From: an uncultured Draconibacterium sp.
GTDB lineage: Bacteria; Bacteroidota; Bacteroidia; Bacteroidales; Prolixibacteraceae
DNA: 64,000 nucleotides
NCBI RefSeq assembly: GCF_963676735.1
Contig: NZ_OY781464.1
Location: forward strand, 2,947,001-3,011,000
Reading direction: 5' to 3'
The notes below the pieces were generated by a model. The model was not told the origin of the DNA and made no database searches. It worked only from the letters and a program-made list of their open reading frames with translations. Within the stretch, counting starts at the first letter, position 1; each line of letters begins with the position of its first letter. The translations under genes and the position numbers were made by a program. Of the stretch, positions 49,015 through 57,616 are shown one piece after another.

Positions 49015-50661
49015 ATGAAGCTTAGTGTTGTTGTAATTATTGTTTTTTTGTTATTCATTTTTGGTGGCTACTCGCATGCTCAAAATAATTTGCAATCGAA
49101 AAACAATAACCCCAAAGTGGTGGTGGGAATTGTTGTAGAAAATATGCGCTCCGATTATATTCAGCGGTTTTGGGATAAATTTCAACCCAATGGATTTAAG
49201 AAAATTTATTCGCAGGGAGCCGTTTGCCAAAATGTAAAACTTACCCTGCACGAACAAAACTATGCCAGTGGCACGGCAACACTATTTACAGGTGTTCATC
49301 CATCTATTCACGGAATAGTTTCAAACCAATGGTACGACAGGTTAAAGAAAAAAGAGATTGATAGTACCGAAGACGACTATTATTTTACGGTGGGTGCCGA
49401 TACCGATGCCGGTAATGCTTCGCCAGCAAACCTTTTGTCGACAACCCTTACCGATAACCTTAAAATTTTAAGTGGAGGAAAAGCCAAAGTATTTAGTGCG
49501 GCTTTAAACCGCGAATCGGCAATTTTTGCTGCCGGCCATGCCGCCGACGGGGCTTACTGGTTTGATACCGAATCGGGCCGTATGATTTCAAGTTCTTTTT
49601 ATGTTAGTACTTTCCCCGATTGGGTGCGGGTGTTTAACAGCGAGAATTATGCCGACATTTACAGTCACCGCACCTGGACAACTTTACTGCCTGAAACCAG
49701 CTATACCGAATGCCTGCGCGACGACTACCTGCTTGAGCGAGGTTACTTTGGCGAGTTTAATACCTTTCCGCACGCCATTAACAAGTATATAAAAAGAACA
49801 GGCGATTTCAGGCCTTTTAAAACTACACCCTCTGCCAATATGATGATTAAAGATTTTACCCTTCGTCTGTTAGAAAACGAAGAGATTGGCAAAGATGATG
49901 TTACCGATTTTGTGACTGCTGTTTTTTCGAGCATGGATTACGAAAACAACTCATTCGGACCGGCTTCGCTTGAAATGATGGATACGTATCTATATCTCGA
50001 CCAATATATTGGTGAACTGGTTGATGAGGCAGAGAAAAAATTTGGAAAGGACAATGTACTTTTCTTTCTAACAGCAAATACTTCGGCATCGTACCCCATT
50101 GAGTACCTGAAAGAAGAGTTTCACCTTACTGTTGACTATTTTAATGTGGAAAGTGCCATTGCTTTGCTTACTTCATACCTGAATATCACCTATGGAGAAC
50201 AAAACTGGATTGAACATTATTCTGATTTACAACTTTACCTCGACCACGATATTATTAACAAAAGCAACAAGGTAAGCTTAAACGAGCTTCGGGAGGTATG
50301 TTCAAACTTTATCAATCAATTTACAGGAGTACAGGTTTCAATGCCGGCATTTCAGCTCGAGCAGGGTAGCTCTGCCAATGGTCTGTTTGAACCCTTGTAC
50401 AACACTTACCATAAAAACCGCTCGGGAGACTTTATTTACACCTTGAAAGAAGGTTGGCAACCCGGCTACAAATTTAAACGGGTTAATTACACTGATCAAT
50501 CGCGAATACCTATAATTTTATGGGGAGCGGGCATAAAACCACAACAAATTAATTCCACCTACAATGCTGCTGACCTGGTACCAACACTGGCGCAGCTAAT
50601 TAATGTTCCTATTCCCGACAAATGCCAGGGAAAAATAATTAGTGAAATACTGAAAAAGTAA
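49015..50661 (+). CDS. Alkaline phosphatase superfamily protein, catalytically degenerate PafA-like
   Basis: A 548-aa secreted protein with a signal peptide (VVVIIVFLLFIFGGYSHAQ). The fold is recognisable as a PafA-type phosphatase: PKVVVGIVVENMRSDYIQRF, FTGVHPSIHGIVSNQWYDR and DTYLYLDQYIGELVDEAEKKFG. Catalytic residues are mostly lost by alignment to PafA from memory. The first metal ligand Asp is Glu42, the Thr nucleophile is Tyr83, SSTDYxGH reads SSMDYENN (Asp308 kept, His to Asn312), TADH reads TANT (355-356), and the late His is Arg in DQSRIP. It is probably a non-catalytic relative. The protein is otherwise complete and monocistronic. Confidence 0.82.
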   Translation: MKLSVVVIIVFLLFIFGGYSHAQNNLQSKNNNPKVVVGIVVENMRSDYIQRFWDKFQPNGFKKIYSQGAVCQNVKLTLHEQNYASGTATLFTGVHPSIHGIVSNQWYDRLKKKEIDSTEDDYYFTVGADTDAGNASPANLLSTTLTDNLKILSGGKAKVFSAALNRESAIFAAGHAADGAYWFDTESGRMISSSFYVSTFPDWVRVFNSENYADIYSHRTWTTLLPETSYTECLRDDYLLERGYFGEFNTFPHAINKYIKRTGDFRPFKTTPSANMMIKDFTLRLLENEEIGKDDVTDFVTAVFSSMDYENNSFGPASLEMMDTYLYLDQYIGELVDEAEKKFGKDNVLFFLTANTSASYPIEYLKEEFHLTVDYFNVESAIALLTSYLNITYGEQNWIEHYSDLQLYLDHDIINKSNKVSLNELREVCSNFINQFTGVQVSMPAFQLEQGSSANGLFEPLYNTYHKNRSGDFIYTLKEGWQPGYKFKRVNYTDQSRIPIILWGAGIKPQQINSTYNAADLVPTLAQLINVPIPDKCQGKIISEILKK

Positions 50662-50693
50662 ACGTTCTTACGAGTAACACCAGGCCGTTGCAA

Positions 50694-51092
50694 TTAAAAC
50701 AGATTAAATCCTTTCCTGCTCTTTTTTTCAGGCTTTAAATCTGCATGTACCTGCTCCTCCTTTTTGGGGCGGTTTTTACTGTTTATCCTTGGTTGTAAGC
50801 TAACCACAAGCGTAGTATCAGAAATGGCTTTTACAAGATGCATGGCCGGTTTAAAGCCACCTGTTGAAACCGATAAATTAACATCTCCTTTCTCAAGGAT
50901 GAGTTTATAAAATCCATTCTGGTTCGTAATGGTGCCTATTCCTGAGTTTTTATCAAAAATACTAACATTCTCTAAAGCTTTTCCGTTGCTGCCATCGTTA
51001 ACATAACCCGTTATGGCAACAACCTGGGCCCAACCGATACCTGGAATTACAAATAAAAGCAAGGCGAAATGGGTGATTAATACTGTTTTCAT
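50694..51092 (-). CDS. Secreted protein with CarboxypepD_reg-like domain
   Basis: A 132-aa protein. Residues 1-22 are a signal peptide ending near GWAQ. A single carboxypeptidase-regulatory-like beta-sandwich follows (ITGYVNDGSNGKALENVSIFDKNSGIGTITNQNGFYKLILEKGDVNLSVSTGGFKPA). A basic tail of about 25 residues ends the chain (RPKKEEQVHADLKPEKKSRKG). In Bacteroidota this domain is usually the first module of TonB receptors or surface proteins; here it stands alone, convergent with the phosphatase-like gene. No function can be assigned. Confidence 0.85.
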   Translation of the reverse strand: MKTVLITHFALLLFVIPGIGWAQVVAITGYVNDGSNGKALENVSIFDKNSGIGTITNQNGFYKLILEKGDVNLSVSTGGFKPAMHLVKAISDTTLVVSLQPRINSKNRPKKEEQVHADLKPEKKSRKGFNLF

Positions 51093-51350
51093 TCTTTGTA
51101 TTGTTTCAAATTGTTTATGGCTCTATAAAAATAGACAAAAAAGAGCAGAGAAAGGTTGCTTTATGTTTCACACTTTATCAAAAAATCGTTAAATAATTCT
51201 TTATTATTTTTTAAAAAGCTAATCCTTATTTAGACTATATTGTATTCAACACCCATAAAACATTTTAAAGAACATAAAGTTACATGACAAAAGTTAGCCA
51301 ATTCAGCTTATTTAAAAACAGACTTAATTACTATCATTGTTTTCTGCTGA

Positions 51351-51365
51351 ATAACATCATGTTAT
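51351..51365. promoter_or_regulatory. Palindromic operator candidate upstream of the hydrogenase genes
   Basis: ATAACAT-C-ATGTTAT is a perfect 7-bp inverted repeat. Its centre is about 47 bp upstream of the TACATTTG element, a position (near -58) suited to an activator. The regulator is unknown. Confidence 0.45.
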
Positions 51366-51401
51366 CAAGCAAATACGTTATTTTTTTCTCAACTATCTGC
51401 G

Positions 51402-51409
51402 TACATTTG
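51402..51409 (+). promoter_or_regulatory. -7 promoter element of the hydrogenase operon
   Basis: TACATTTG matches TAnnTTTG. The implied leader of the hydC transcript is about 115 nt. No -33 TTG at ideal spacing. Confidence 0.5.
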
Positions 51410-51532
51410 TTTATAGCTAATAAAGAATTTTATCTTTATTTAAAAGTAAAAATCAGCAACCGACCCTGCCGCAACCGGCGATCTATTTAACAATAACAAC
51501 TAAAAACCATTTTATAAACAAAAACTTATCAC

Positions 51533-52009
51533 ATGGATCCAATCCAATCGTTAATTAAAGATCTTGCTGATAAACACGGACGACGCAGAGAAAGTGTTTT
51601 ACCCATTATGCAAGGCGTTGTTGAGCATGAGAAATTTCTGTCGGAACGCTCAATGATTGAAATTGCAAGAGAGATTGACATTCCGGCTGCCGATGTTTAT
51701 GGAACAGCAACCTTTTATTCATTTCTTGAGACAAAACCAGCAGGTAAATACACCATCAGGGTATGCAAAACTATTACCTGTGCAATGAAAGGTAAAAACC
51801 AGGTTTTATTTGCCATTCAAGACATGTTAAAAATTAAGTTAGGGGAAACCACCCCCGACAAACAATTTACGCTTTTAGAGACCAACTGCCTGGGATGGTG
51901 CCACAAGGCACCTGCAATGCTGATAAACGATGACGTTTATACTGAACTCACTCCCGAAAAAGTGAGGGAAATTCTGTCGAATTACATGAAACAAAACGTT
52001 CACCATTAA
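51533..52009 (+). CDS. hydC: NADH-dependent [FeFe] hydrogenase subunit C (NuoE/HydC/HndA-like)
   Basis: A 158-aa thioredoxin-like [2Fe-2S] protein. The four ligands are C78, C83, C119 and C123 (CKTITC and TNCLGWC). The N-terminal helical part (HGRRRESVLPIMQGVVEHEKFLSE) is typical of NuoE-type subunits. In trimeric, often electron-bifurcating, hydrogenases this subunit works beside the flavin subunit. It is the first gene of an operon hydC-hydB-hydA (11 bp, then 18 bp spacers) with a promoter at about 51402. Homology with complex I NuoE alone could explain it, but the next two genes settle the context. Confidence 0.92.
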   Translation: MDPIQSLIKDLADKHGRRRESVLPIMQGVVEHEKFLSERSMIEIAREIDIPAADVYGTATFYSFLETKPAGKYTIRVCKTITCAMKGKNQVLFAIQDMLKIKLGETTPDKQFTLLETNCLGWCHKAPAMLINDDVYTELTPEKVREILSNYMKQNVHH

Positions 52010-52020
52010 AAAAAGCAACT

Positions 52021-53205
52021 ATGGCAAGTTCTCATCAACTAAAACGTGTTGATTTCATTTTCAGAAATGAAAACGACTGGGAAAAAATACTTTCCGCAAC
52101 CATTAAAAAGAAACCGCAGGATTTAATTAATGAGCTGATAAGTTCAGAATTAAAAGGAAGAGGAGGCGCAGGGTTTCCAACCGGCCTAAAATGGAAACTA
52201 ACTGCCGAGGCAAAAGAAAAACAGAAATACGTAATTTGTAATGCCGATGAAGGAGAGCCGGGAACTTTTAAAGACCGCGAAATTCTATCACGGGTGCCTT
52301 ATAAAGTTTTAACGGCAATGGCCATTTGTGGTTACATCACCGGAGCTAACAAAGGCTTTATCTACCTGCGTGGCGAATACAAATTTTTGCAACCCGAACT
52401 AAACAAAGCCATTGACGAGTTTGACTACTATTGCAAAGAAATTAATCTCGATTTTAGCATTGAAATATTTATGGGCAGTGGCGCCTACATTTGCGGCGAA
52501 GAAACAGCTCTGATGGAATCGATGGAAGGAAAAAGGGGCGAACCCCGGAATAAACCACCGTTTCCAACACAAAGAGGCTACATGGGCAAACCCACCGTTA
52601 TTAATAATGTTGAAACGCTGGTGCACACTTATACCATTTTTAAATACGGAGCAAAAAAATTCTACGATTTAGGCGTTCAATATTCCAGAGGAACCAAATT
52701 ATTTTCGGTATCGGGCGATACACCAAAGCCGGGTATTTACGAACTTGAACTGGGGATGAGCCTGCAGGATTTTGTTTACGAGTTTGGCGATGGCGATACC
52801 AAAGCCGTGCAGGTTGGTGGAGCATCAGGATTTCTGGTTCCGCGTAAAAAGTTTAAAGATGCTGCTATCGGTTTTCGTGGAAAATTAACCGGCATATCGT
52901 TACCAACCGGAGGATCGATGATGCTTTTTAACAGCTCTCGATCAATGTTTAACGTGCTGGACAACTACCTCGAATTCTTCCGCGAAGAATCATGCGGACA
53001 ATGCACTCCCTGCCGCGTTGGTTGCCAACAATTATTGTTGGGCATTAAGGCTGTAAAACGTGGAGACAAACCGGCTTCTTACCTTGACAAACTAATGCGG
53101 CTAACTGAAACCATGCAGTATACTGCAAAATGCGGATTGGGACAATCTGTAGCAAATTCATTTTCGTCGATTGTTGAGAATTTTAGAGAAGAGATGATTT
53201 ATTAA
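52021..53205 (+). CDS. hydB: NADH-dependent [FeFe] hydrogenase subunit B (NuoF/HydB/HndC-like)
   Basis: A 394-aa FMN- and NAD(H)-binding subunit. Motifs: ELKGRGGAGFPTGLKW (NAD-binding loop), CNADEGEPGTFKDREIL (FMN site), GAYICGEETALMESMEG, and the [4Fe-4S] set ESCGQCTPCRVGC near residue 324-334 with a later Cys in TAKCGLGQS. It is shorter than Thermotoga HydB (which adds an N-terminal [2Fe-2S] domain and C-terminal ferredoxin domains), more like a core NuoF. It would pass electrons between NAD(H) and the HydA iron-sulfur chain. Confidence 0.92.
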   Translation: MASSHQLKRVDFIFRNENDWEKILSATIKKKPQDLINELISSELKGRGGAGFPTGLKWKLTAEAKEKQKYVICNADEGEPGTFKDREILSRVPYKVLTAMAICGYITGANKGFIYLRGEYKFLQPELNKAIDEFDYYCKEINLDFSIEIFMGSGAYICGEETALMESMEGKRGEPRNKPPFPTQRGYMGKPTVINNVETLVHTYTIFKYGAKKFYDLGVQYSRGTKLFSVSGDTPKPGIYELELGMSLQDFVYEFGDGDTKAVQVGGASGFLVPRKKFKDAAIGFRGKLTGISLPTGGSMMLFNSSRSMFNVLDNYLEFFREESCGQCTPCRVGCQQLLLGIKAVKRGDKPASYLDKLMRLTETMQYTAKCGLGQSVANSFSSIVENFREEMIY

Positions 53206-53223
53206 CCCGGAAAATGTATTGAA

Positions 53224-55014
53224 ATGAGTAAAAAATTAAATATAACCATTAACGGTTTTCCGGTTGAAATTGCAGCCGGGAAAACCATTCTGGAAGCCGC
53301 AGAAGAGCAAGGAATTACCATTCCAACCTTATGCCATCATAAAGATTTGTGCGTTGCCGGAAACTGTCGCGTGTGTGTGGTTGAGGTAGCAGGGCAAAAC
53401 CGCTTGTCGGCTGCATGTGCAACGCCTTGCGAAGAAGGAATGGAAGTGTTGACCAACAGTTTGAAAGTTCGTAACTCACGAAAACAAATCATTGAATTAC
53501 TATTGGCAGAACACAATGCGGATTGCACCAAATGCTACCGAAACGGAAACTGCGAACTGCAAACACTGGCCTCGGAATACAAAATAATGACCCAGGACTT
53601 TCTCGAGCTCGTTCCCCTAAAACAATATAGTATTGATGCTTATTCGCCTTCAATAATGAAAGACGACAGCAAATGTATACGCTGCCAGCGATGCGTAAGA
53701 ACCTGTGCCGAGCTGCAGGGTGTAAATGCGCTGACTGTTGCCCACAAAGGCGACAAAATGAAAATTACCACTTTCTTTGAGAAGGCTATGCGCGATGTGG
53801 TTTGTACCAATTGCGGGCAATGCATAAACCACTGCCCTACCGGAGCTTTGGTAGAGAAAAATTACATTGAGGAAGTTTGGGAAGCCATTGCAAATCCGAA
53901 AAAACATGTCGTAGTACAAACCGCCCCTGCAGTAAGAGTTGGTTTAGGCGAAGAACTGGGACTAAAACCGGGCAAACGCGTTACCGGACAAATGGTAGCC
54001 GCCTTAAAACGTTTAGGTTTCGACTCGGTACTCGATACCGATTTTACTGCCGACCTAACAATTATGGAGGAAGGTACCGAACTACTTACCCGTTTGAAAA
54101 AAGCCCTGGTAGATAAAGATGAGTCGGTTACACTGCCAATGGCAACATCTTGTTCGCCAGGATGGATTAAGTACATCGAGCACATGTATCCCGAACATTT
54201 GAATAACCTTTCAACCTGTAAATCGCCACAACAAATGTTTGGGGCACTGGTTAAAACCTATTATGCCAAAGCACGCAACCTTGAACCTGAAAATATTGTA
54301 TCTGTTTCGATTATGCCGTGCACAGCAAAAAAATACGAGGCTTACCGCCCTGAAATGCATGATAGTGGCTACCGCGATGTAGACTACGTACTTACTACGC
54401 GAGAACTCGCCATTCTTATAAAACAAGCCGGTTTGGATTTTAACAAACTTGAACCGGTTAAGTACGACCGTTTAATGGGAGAATCATCGGGCGCAGCAGT
54501 AATTTTTGGTGCCACCGGAGGTGTAATGGAGGCTGCTTTACGAACAGCCTACGAAATTGTTACAGGCCGCGAAGTACCGTTTGACAACCTGAATATTACT
54601 CCTGTACGCGGCATGGATGGCATTCGCGAAGCTTCAATTAAAATTGACAATCCACTAAAAGAGTGGGCCTTTTTGGATGGGGTTGAGCTAAAATGTGCCG
54701 TTGCACACGGCTTAATAAATGCCAAAACTGTAATGGATTCAGTGAGAGCCGGAACTGCAGACTATCATTTTATTGAATTTATGGCGTGCCCCGGTGGTTG
54801 CCTGGGTGGTGGAGGCCAGCCTATTCCAACCAATCCCGAGATAAGGCAAAAACGTGCAGAAGCAATTTATGCTGAAGATGAAGGTTTAACGATACGAAAA
54901 TCGCATGAAAATCCTGAGGTTCAGAAATTATATCACGATTTCTTAAAAGAACCGCTTGGCGAAATTTCGCACCACTTGCTGCATACAAAATACACCAAGC
55001 GCGAAAGGTATTAA
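53224..55014 (+). CDS. hydA: [FeFe] hydrogenase catalytic subunit (HydA/HndD-like)
   Basis: A 596-aa cytoplasmic hydrogenase. In order: [2Fe-2S] domain (C37, C48, C51, C65), His-ligated [4Fe-4S] (H97, C101, C104, C110), two ferredoxin clusters (C151/154/157/161 and C194/197/200/204), and the H-cluster domain. The H-cluster ligands are C310 (L1 TSCSPGW), C366 (L2 MPCTAKK), and C522/C526 (L3 ACPGGCLGG). All ligands are intact. The L1 residue after the Cys is Ser311, where many enzymes have the proton-relay Cys (CpI C299). The HydE, HydF and HydG maturases are not in the window. With HydB and HydC it forms a trimeric NAD(P)H-linked, possibly bifurcating, enzyme. Confidence 0.94.
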   Translation: MSKKLNITINGFPVEIAAGKTILEAAEEQGITIPTLCHHKDLCVAGNCRVCVVEVAGQNRLSAACATPCEEGMEVLTNSLKVRNSRKQIIELLLAEHNADCTKCYRNGNCELQTLASEYKIMTQDFLELVPLKQYSIDAYSPSIMKDDSKCIRCQRCVRTCAELQGVNALTVAHKGDKMKITTFFEKAMRDVVCTNCGQCINHCPTGALVEKNYIEEVWEAIANPKKHVVVQTAPAVRVGLGEELGLKPGKRVTGQMVAALKRLGFDSVLDTDFTADLTIMEEGTELLTRLKKALVDKDESVTLPMATSCSPGWIKYIEHMYPEHLNNLSTCKSPQQMFGALVKTYYAKARNLEPENIVSVSIMPCTAKKYEAYRPEMHDSGYRDVDYVLTTRELAILIKQAGLDFNKLEPVKYDRLMGESSGAAVIFGATGGVMEAALRTAYEIVTGREVPFDNLNITPVRGMDGIREASIKIDNPLKEWAFLDGVELKCAVAHGLINAKTVMDSVRAGTADYHFIEFMACPGGCLGGGGQPIPTNPEIRQKRAEAIYAEDEGLTIRKSHENPEVQKLYHDFLKEPLGEISHHLLHTKYTKRERY

Positions 55015-55037
55015 TTACTGTGCGAACAAATCATATA

Positions 55038-55068
55038 AATCCGGTATCTTTGGGTATCGGATTTTTTT
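55038..55068 (+). terminator. Putative terminator of the hydrogenase operon, overlapping the ogt promoter
   Basis: AAATCCG pairs with CGGATTT across a 13-nt loop, followed by T6, 24 bp after hydA. The same bases hold the TATCTTTG element of ogt. Confidence 0.55.
55045..55052 (+). promoter_or_regulatory. -7 promoter element of ogt
   Basis: TATCTTTG, an exact TAnnTTTG match, 16 bp before the ATG; it lies in the loop of the preceding terminator hairpin. Confidence 0.5.
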
Positions 55069-55554
55069 ATGAAACAATTTACAAGATATATTCCTTCACC
55101 AATTGGATGGCTCCGGTTATTATCGTCAGAAAAAGCGTTAACATCCATTAAATTTGTAGATACCAGCTCAAATTGGAGTGAGCAACAACCAACAATCCTT
55201 GGGCAAACTGCAAAGCAACTTGAAGCTTACTTTCAAGGAAATTTGAAATCGTTTAATCTTCAATTCGAACCGGAAGGAACACTGTTTCAGCAAAAGATAT
55301 GGAAACTGGTGCAAGGAATAGAATACGGTGCAACGGCAAGCTATCTTGAAATTGCCCGGCAATCAGGATCAGAAAAAAATACGCGGGCAGTAGGTTTAGC
55401 CAACGGGAAAAATCCTATTCCAATTATAATTCCTTGTCATCGAATAATTGGAAGTTCGGGTAAACTCACCGGATATGCCGGAGGAATAGAACGCAAGCGC
55501 TGGCTGCTAAATCACGAAAGAACTAACACAAAAATTCCGGACCAACTATTCTAA
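55069..55554 (+). CDS. ogt: Methylated-DNA--protein-cysteine methyltransferase (Ogt/AGT)
   Basis: A 161-aa DNA-repair protein that removes alkyl groups from O6-alkylguanine to its own cysteine (suicide reaction). The active site is IIPCHRIIG, preceded by the DNA-binding helix region (ATASYLEIARQSG, RAVGLANGKNPIP) and followed by LTGYAGGIERKRWLL. The N-terminal half is short, as is usual for Ogt rather than Ada. Complete and separately promoted from hydA by a TATCTTTG element. A hairpin terminator follows. Confidence 0.94.
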   Translation: MKQFTRYIPSPIGWLRLLSSEKALTSIKFVDTSSNWSEQQPTILGQTAKQLEAYFQGNLKSFNLQFEPEGTLFQQKIWKLVQGIEYGATASYLEIARQSGSEKNTRAVGLANGKNPIPIIIPCHRIIGSSGKLTGYAGGIERKRWLLNHERTNTKIPDQLF

Positions 55555-55606
55555 ATTAGGGAATATTGTCCCATATTGAAAACACAAAAAATACACTCTT
55601 AAAACT

Positions 55607-55678
55607 ATCTTCCTGATATCATGCATTTTAATTTTATGGTATACGTTTTGTTTTAATGGTATCCGAAATCAGGAAGAT
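55607..55678. repeat. Inverted repeat with internal direct repeat
   Basis: ATCTTCCTGAT (55607-55617) and ATCAGGAAGAT (55668-55678) form an exact 11-bp inverted repeat around a 50-nt AT-rich interval. That interval has two similar copies of TTTTAnTGGTAT. It may be a small mobile or structural remnant. Confidence 0.5.
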
Positions 55679-55710
55679 AAAAAATAAGGATTTGAAATAA
55701 AGACTCCTTA

Positions 55711-55747
55711 AAAGAAATGGAACTCAATTTTGGGTTCCATTTTCTTT
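55711..55747 (+). terminator. Terminator after ogt
   Basis: AAAGAAATGGAACTCA pairs with TGGGTTCCATTTTCTTT (one bulge, one mismatch) across a loop of about four nt, and is followed by T-rich sequence. Confidence 0.75.
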
Positions 55748-55789
55748 TGCTGGTAAATTGATATACCCTATATTCACAACAAAAAATAT

Positions 55790-56749
55790 ATGCAAAGAAA
55801 TGTAAAACTCCTTTTTCTGTTTCTGCTAATTACCCAATTCGCAGCTGGGCAAGACCGATACGCTTACGAACAATTTGAAGAAATTAGGGTTGAAACAGCT
55901 ACATATGCAACAAAAGATGGCGAAAACCTGGATATGGATATTTACCTCCCTCAATACGATAACGAACCGGAAAGAGCAACAATAATTTACCTGCACGGTG
56001 GAGGATTTAGTAGTGGTGAACGAAACAGTGATAAAATAAAATCGTTTTGTACAAACCTGGCCAGCTATGGCTATGTTGTTGCATCTATTTCGTACCGATT
56101 AACGCGAAAAGGCAAAGCTGAAGGCTTTGGATGTAATTGCCCTACCCAGGTAAAAATCAACACAATCTATTCTGCCTCAGAAGATTTGCAGGATGCTGCA
56201 TTTTTCCTTATCGAGAACAGGCATCAGTATGCAATAAATCCACAACAGATTATTCTTGCCGGAAGCAGCGCCGGAGCCGAAACAGCTTTAAATACAGCGT
56301 ATCAGCCACCGTATTGCTACGGTTTAGACTCCGGACCGGTATCGTTTGCAGGGGTTATCGGTATGGCTGGTGCAATTGCCGATACTATGGCGCTTTATGA
56401 TGAATCGGCTATTCCTTCGCTTTTGTTTCATGGCTCAGACGATCCGCTTGTACCTTATGGTTCAGCTCCACATCATTACTGCAAAGAAGGAGCACCAGGC
56501 TACTGGCTCTTGCATGGCTCGCATACCATTGCTGAAAAATTAAAACAACTAAACGTTCCCTGCTGGCTGCACACCTCATGCGGAGCAGGACACGAATTAC
56601 ACAGCCAGCCTTTTACCGATTATTTTGATGTAATTACAGAATTTTGCCACCAGTTTGTTATTGAAAAAAATGGCGACCAACGCCATACCATAATTGAAGG
56701 AGAACACAACGCTCAACGATTTAACGATTATAACTACTGTTCACAATGA
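55790..56749 (+). CDS. Secreted alpha/beta hydrolase (carboxylesterase-like)
   Basis: A 319-aa protein with a signal peptide (LLFLFLLITQFAAGQ). The esterase fold shows the oxyanion motif YLHGGGFSSGE, the nucleophile elbow GSSAG (near residue 163), and a C-terminal acid/histidine pair (HGSDDPLVPYG; SCGAGHELHSQ). It resembles Bacteroidota feruloyl/acetyl esterases of the BD-FAE group. Its stop overlaps the start of the next gene by 4 bp (ATGA), so the two are co-translated. The real substrate (an acylated sugar or a lipid) is not indicated. Confidence 0.86.
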   Translation: MQRNVKLLFLFLLITQFAAGQDRYAYEQFEEIRVETATYATKDGENLDMDIYLPQYDNEPERATIIYLHGGGFSSGERNSDKIKSFCTNLASYGYVVASISYRLTRKGKAEGFGCNCPTQVKINTIYSASEDLQDAAFFLIENRHQYAINPQQIILAGSSAGAETALNTAYQPPYCYGLDSGPVSFAGVIGMAGAIADTMALYDESAIPSLLFHGSDDPLVPYGSAPHHYCKEGAPGYWLLHGSHTIAEKLKQLNVPCWLHTSCGAGHELHSQPFTDYFDVITEFCHQFVIEKNGDQRHTIIEGEHNAQRFNDYNYCSQ

Positions 56750-57576
56750 AACGATTTCTTGCCAGCCTTATTTTTCTGTTTCCAATTATACTGACTGCCC
56801 AGCAAATAAATGTTTTAAGCTACAATATACGATACAATAACAGCAATGATGGAATTAACGCCTGGCCAAACCGTGTTGAAATGGTTAATGGCCTGCTACA
56901 ATTTTACGAGCCTGATATTTTTGGTCTGCAGGAAGCGTTGTTCAATCAGATTTCAGATATTGATGAAGCACTTCCGAATTACGAGTGGTTTGGCGTTGGT
57001 AGAGAAGATGGTGATAAGGGGGGTGAATTTTCGCCTGTATTTTTTAACAGAGATAAATTTATTTTAATTGAAAAAGGCAACTTTTGGCTTGCCGAAGATT
57101 GCACCAAGCCCGGATTAGGCTGGGATGCTGCCTGTACCCGAATTTGCACCTGGGGAAAATTTCAAAGCAAAATCAGTGGCAAAAAATTTTATGTTTTTAA
57201 TACGCATTTCGATCACAGAGGCGATGAAGCACGAAAAAATTCGGCGATTCTGATCCGCGATAAAATTGAAGAAATGACTTACAAAAATAATCTGCCTGTA
57301 CTTTTAACCGGCGACTTTAACCTAAAGCCCGAAACCTTACCCATTTCGCTGCTAAAAAAATACCTGAGCGACAGCCGCGATATTTCGGCACAAAAACCTT
57401 ACGGGCCAGTAGGAACATATAATGGTTTTAAGTTTGACGCTGAATTACAAACCCGTATCGACTATATTTTTGTTCGTGGTTTTAAGGTATTAAAATATGC
57501 GGTACTTACTGATAATAAAGAAAAACGGTGGCCTTCAGATCATTTGCCGGTGTTTGTGCAACTGCAGTTGAAGTAA
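56746..57576 (+). CDS. Secreted endonuclease/exonuclease/phosphatase family protein
   Basis: A 276-aa protein with a signal peptide (FLASLIFLFPIILTAQ) and the EEP catalytic fold: VLSYNIRYNN, IFGLQEALFNQ (metal-ligand Glu), FNTHFDHRGDEAR, LTGDFNLKPETL and the closing SDHLPVFVQL. In Bacteroidota such secreted EEP proteins are often called nuclease or phosphodiesterase; metal-dependent DNA, sphingolipid or inositol-phosphate cleavage are all possible. Its co-translation with the esterase gene suggests a shared degradation pathway. Confidence 0.88.
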   Translation: MKRFLASLIFLFPIILTAQQINVLSYNIRYNNSNDGINAWPNRVEMVNGLLQFYEPDIFGLQEALFNQISDIDEALPNYEWFGVGREDGDKGGEFSPVFFNRDKFILIEKGNFWLAEDCTKPGLGWDAACTRICTWGKFQSKISGKKFYVFNTHFDHRGDEARKNSAILIRDKIEEMTYKNNLPVLLTGDFNLKPETLPISLLKKYLSDSRDISAQKPYGPVGTYNGFKFDAELQTRIDYIFVRGFKVLKYAVLTDNKEKRWPSDHLPVFVQLQLK

Positions 57577-57616
57577 GAGAATTGGTTCAAGCAGATTTGA
57601 AAAACTAAAAGAAACT

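Larger units (their letters stand above)
51093..51532. other. Gene-free 440-bp region upstream of the hydrogenase operon
   Basis: AT-rich. It holds a perfect palindrome at 51351-51365 and a TACATTTG promoter element at 51402-51409, then a leader of about 115 nt before hydC. A 68-codon open frame at 51284-51490 has Lys/Asn/Tyr-rich random-looking composition and covers the promoter, so I do not call it. Confidence 0.6.

Noticed and set aside
51284..51490. 68-codon open frame upstream of hydC
   Set aside because: It spans the inferred promoter and palindrome, has no recognised motif, and its composition is that of AT-rich spacer.
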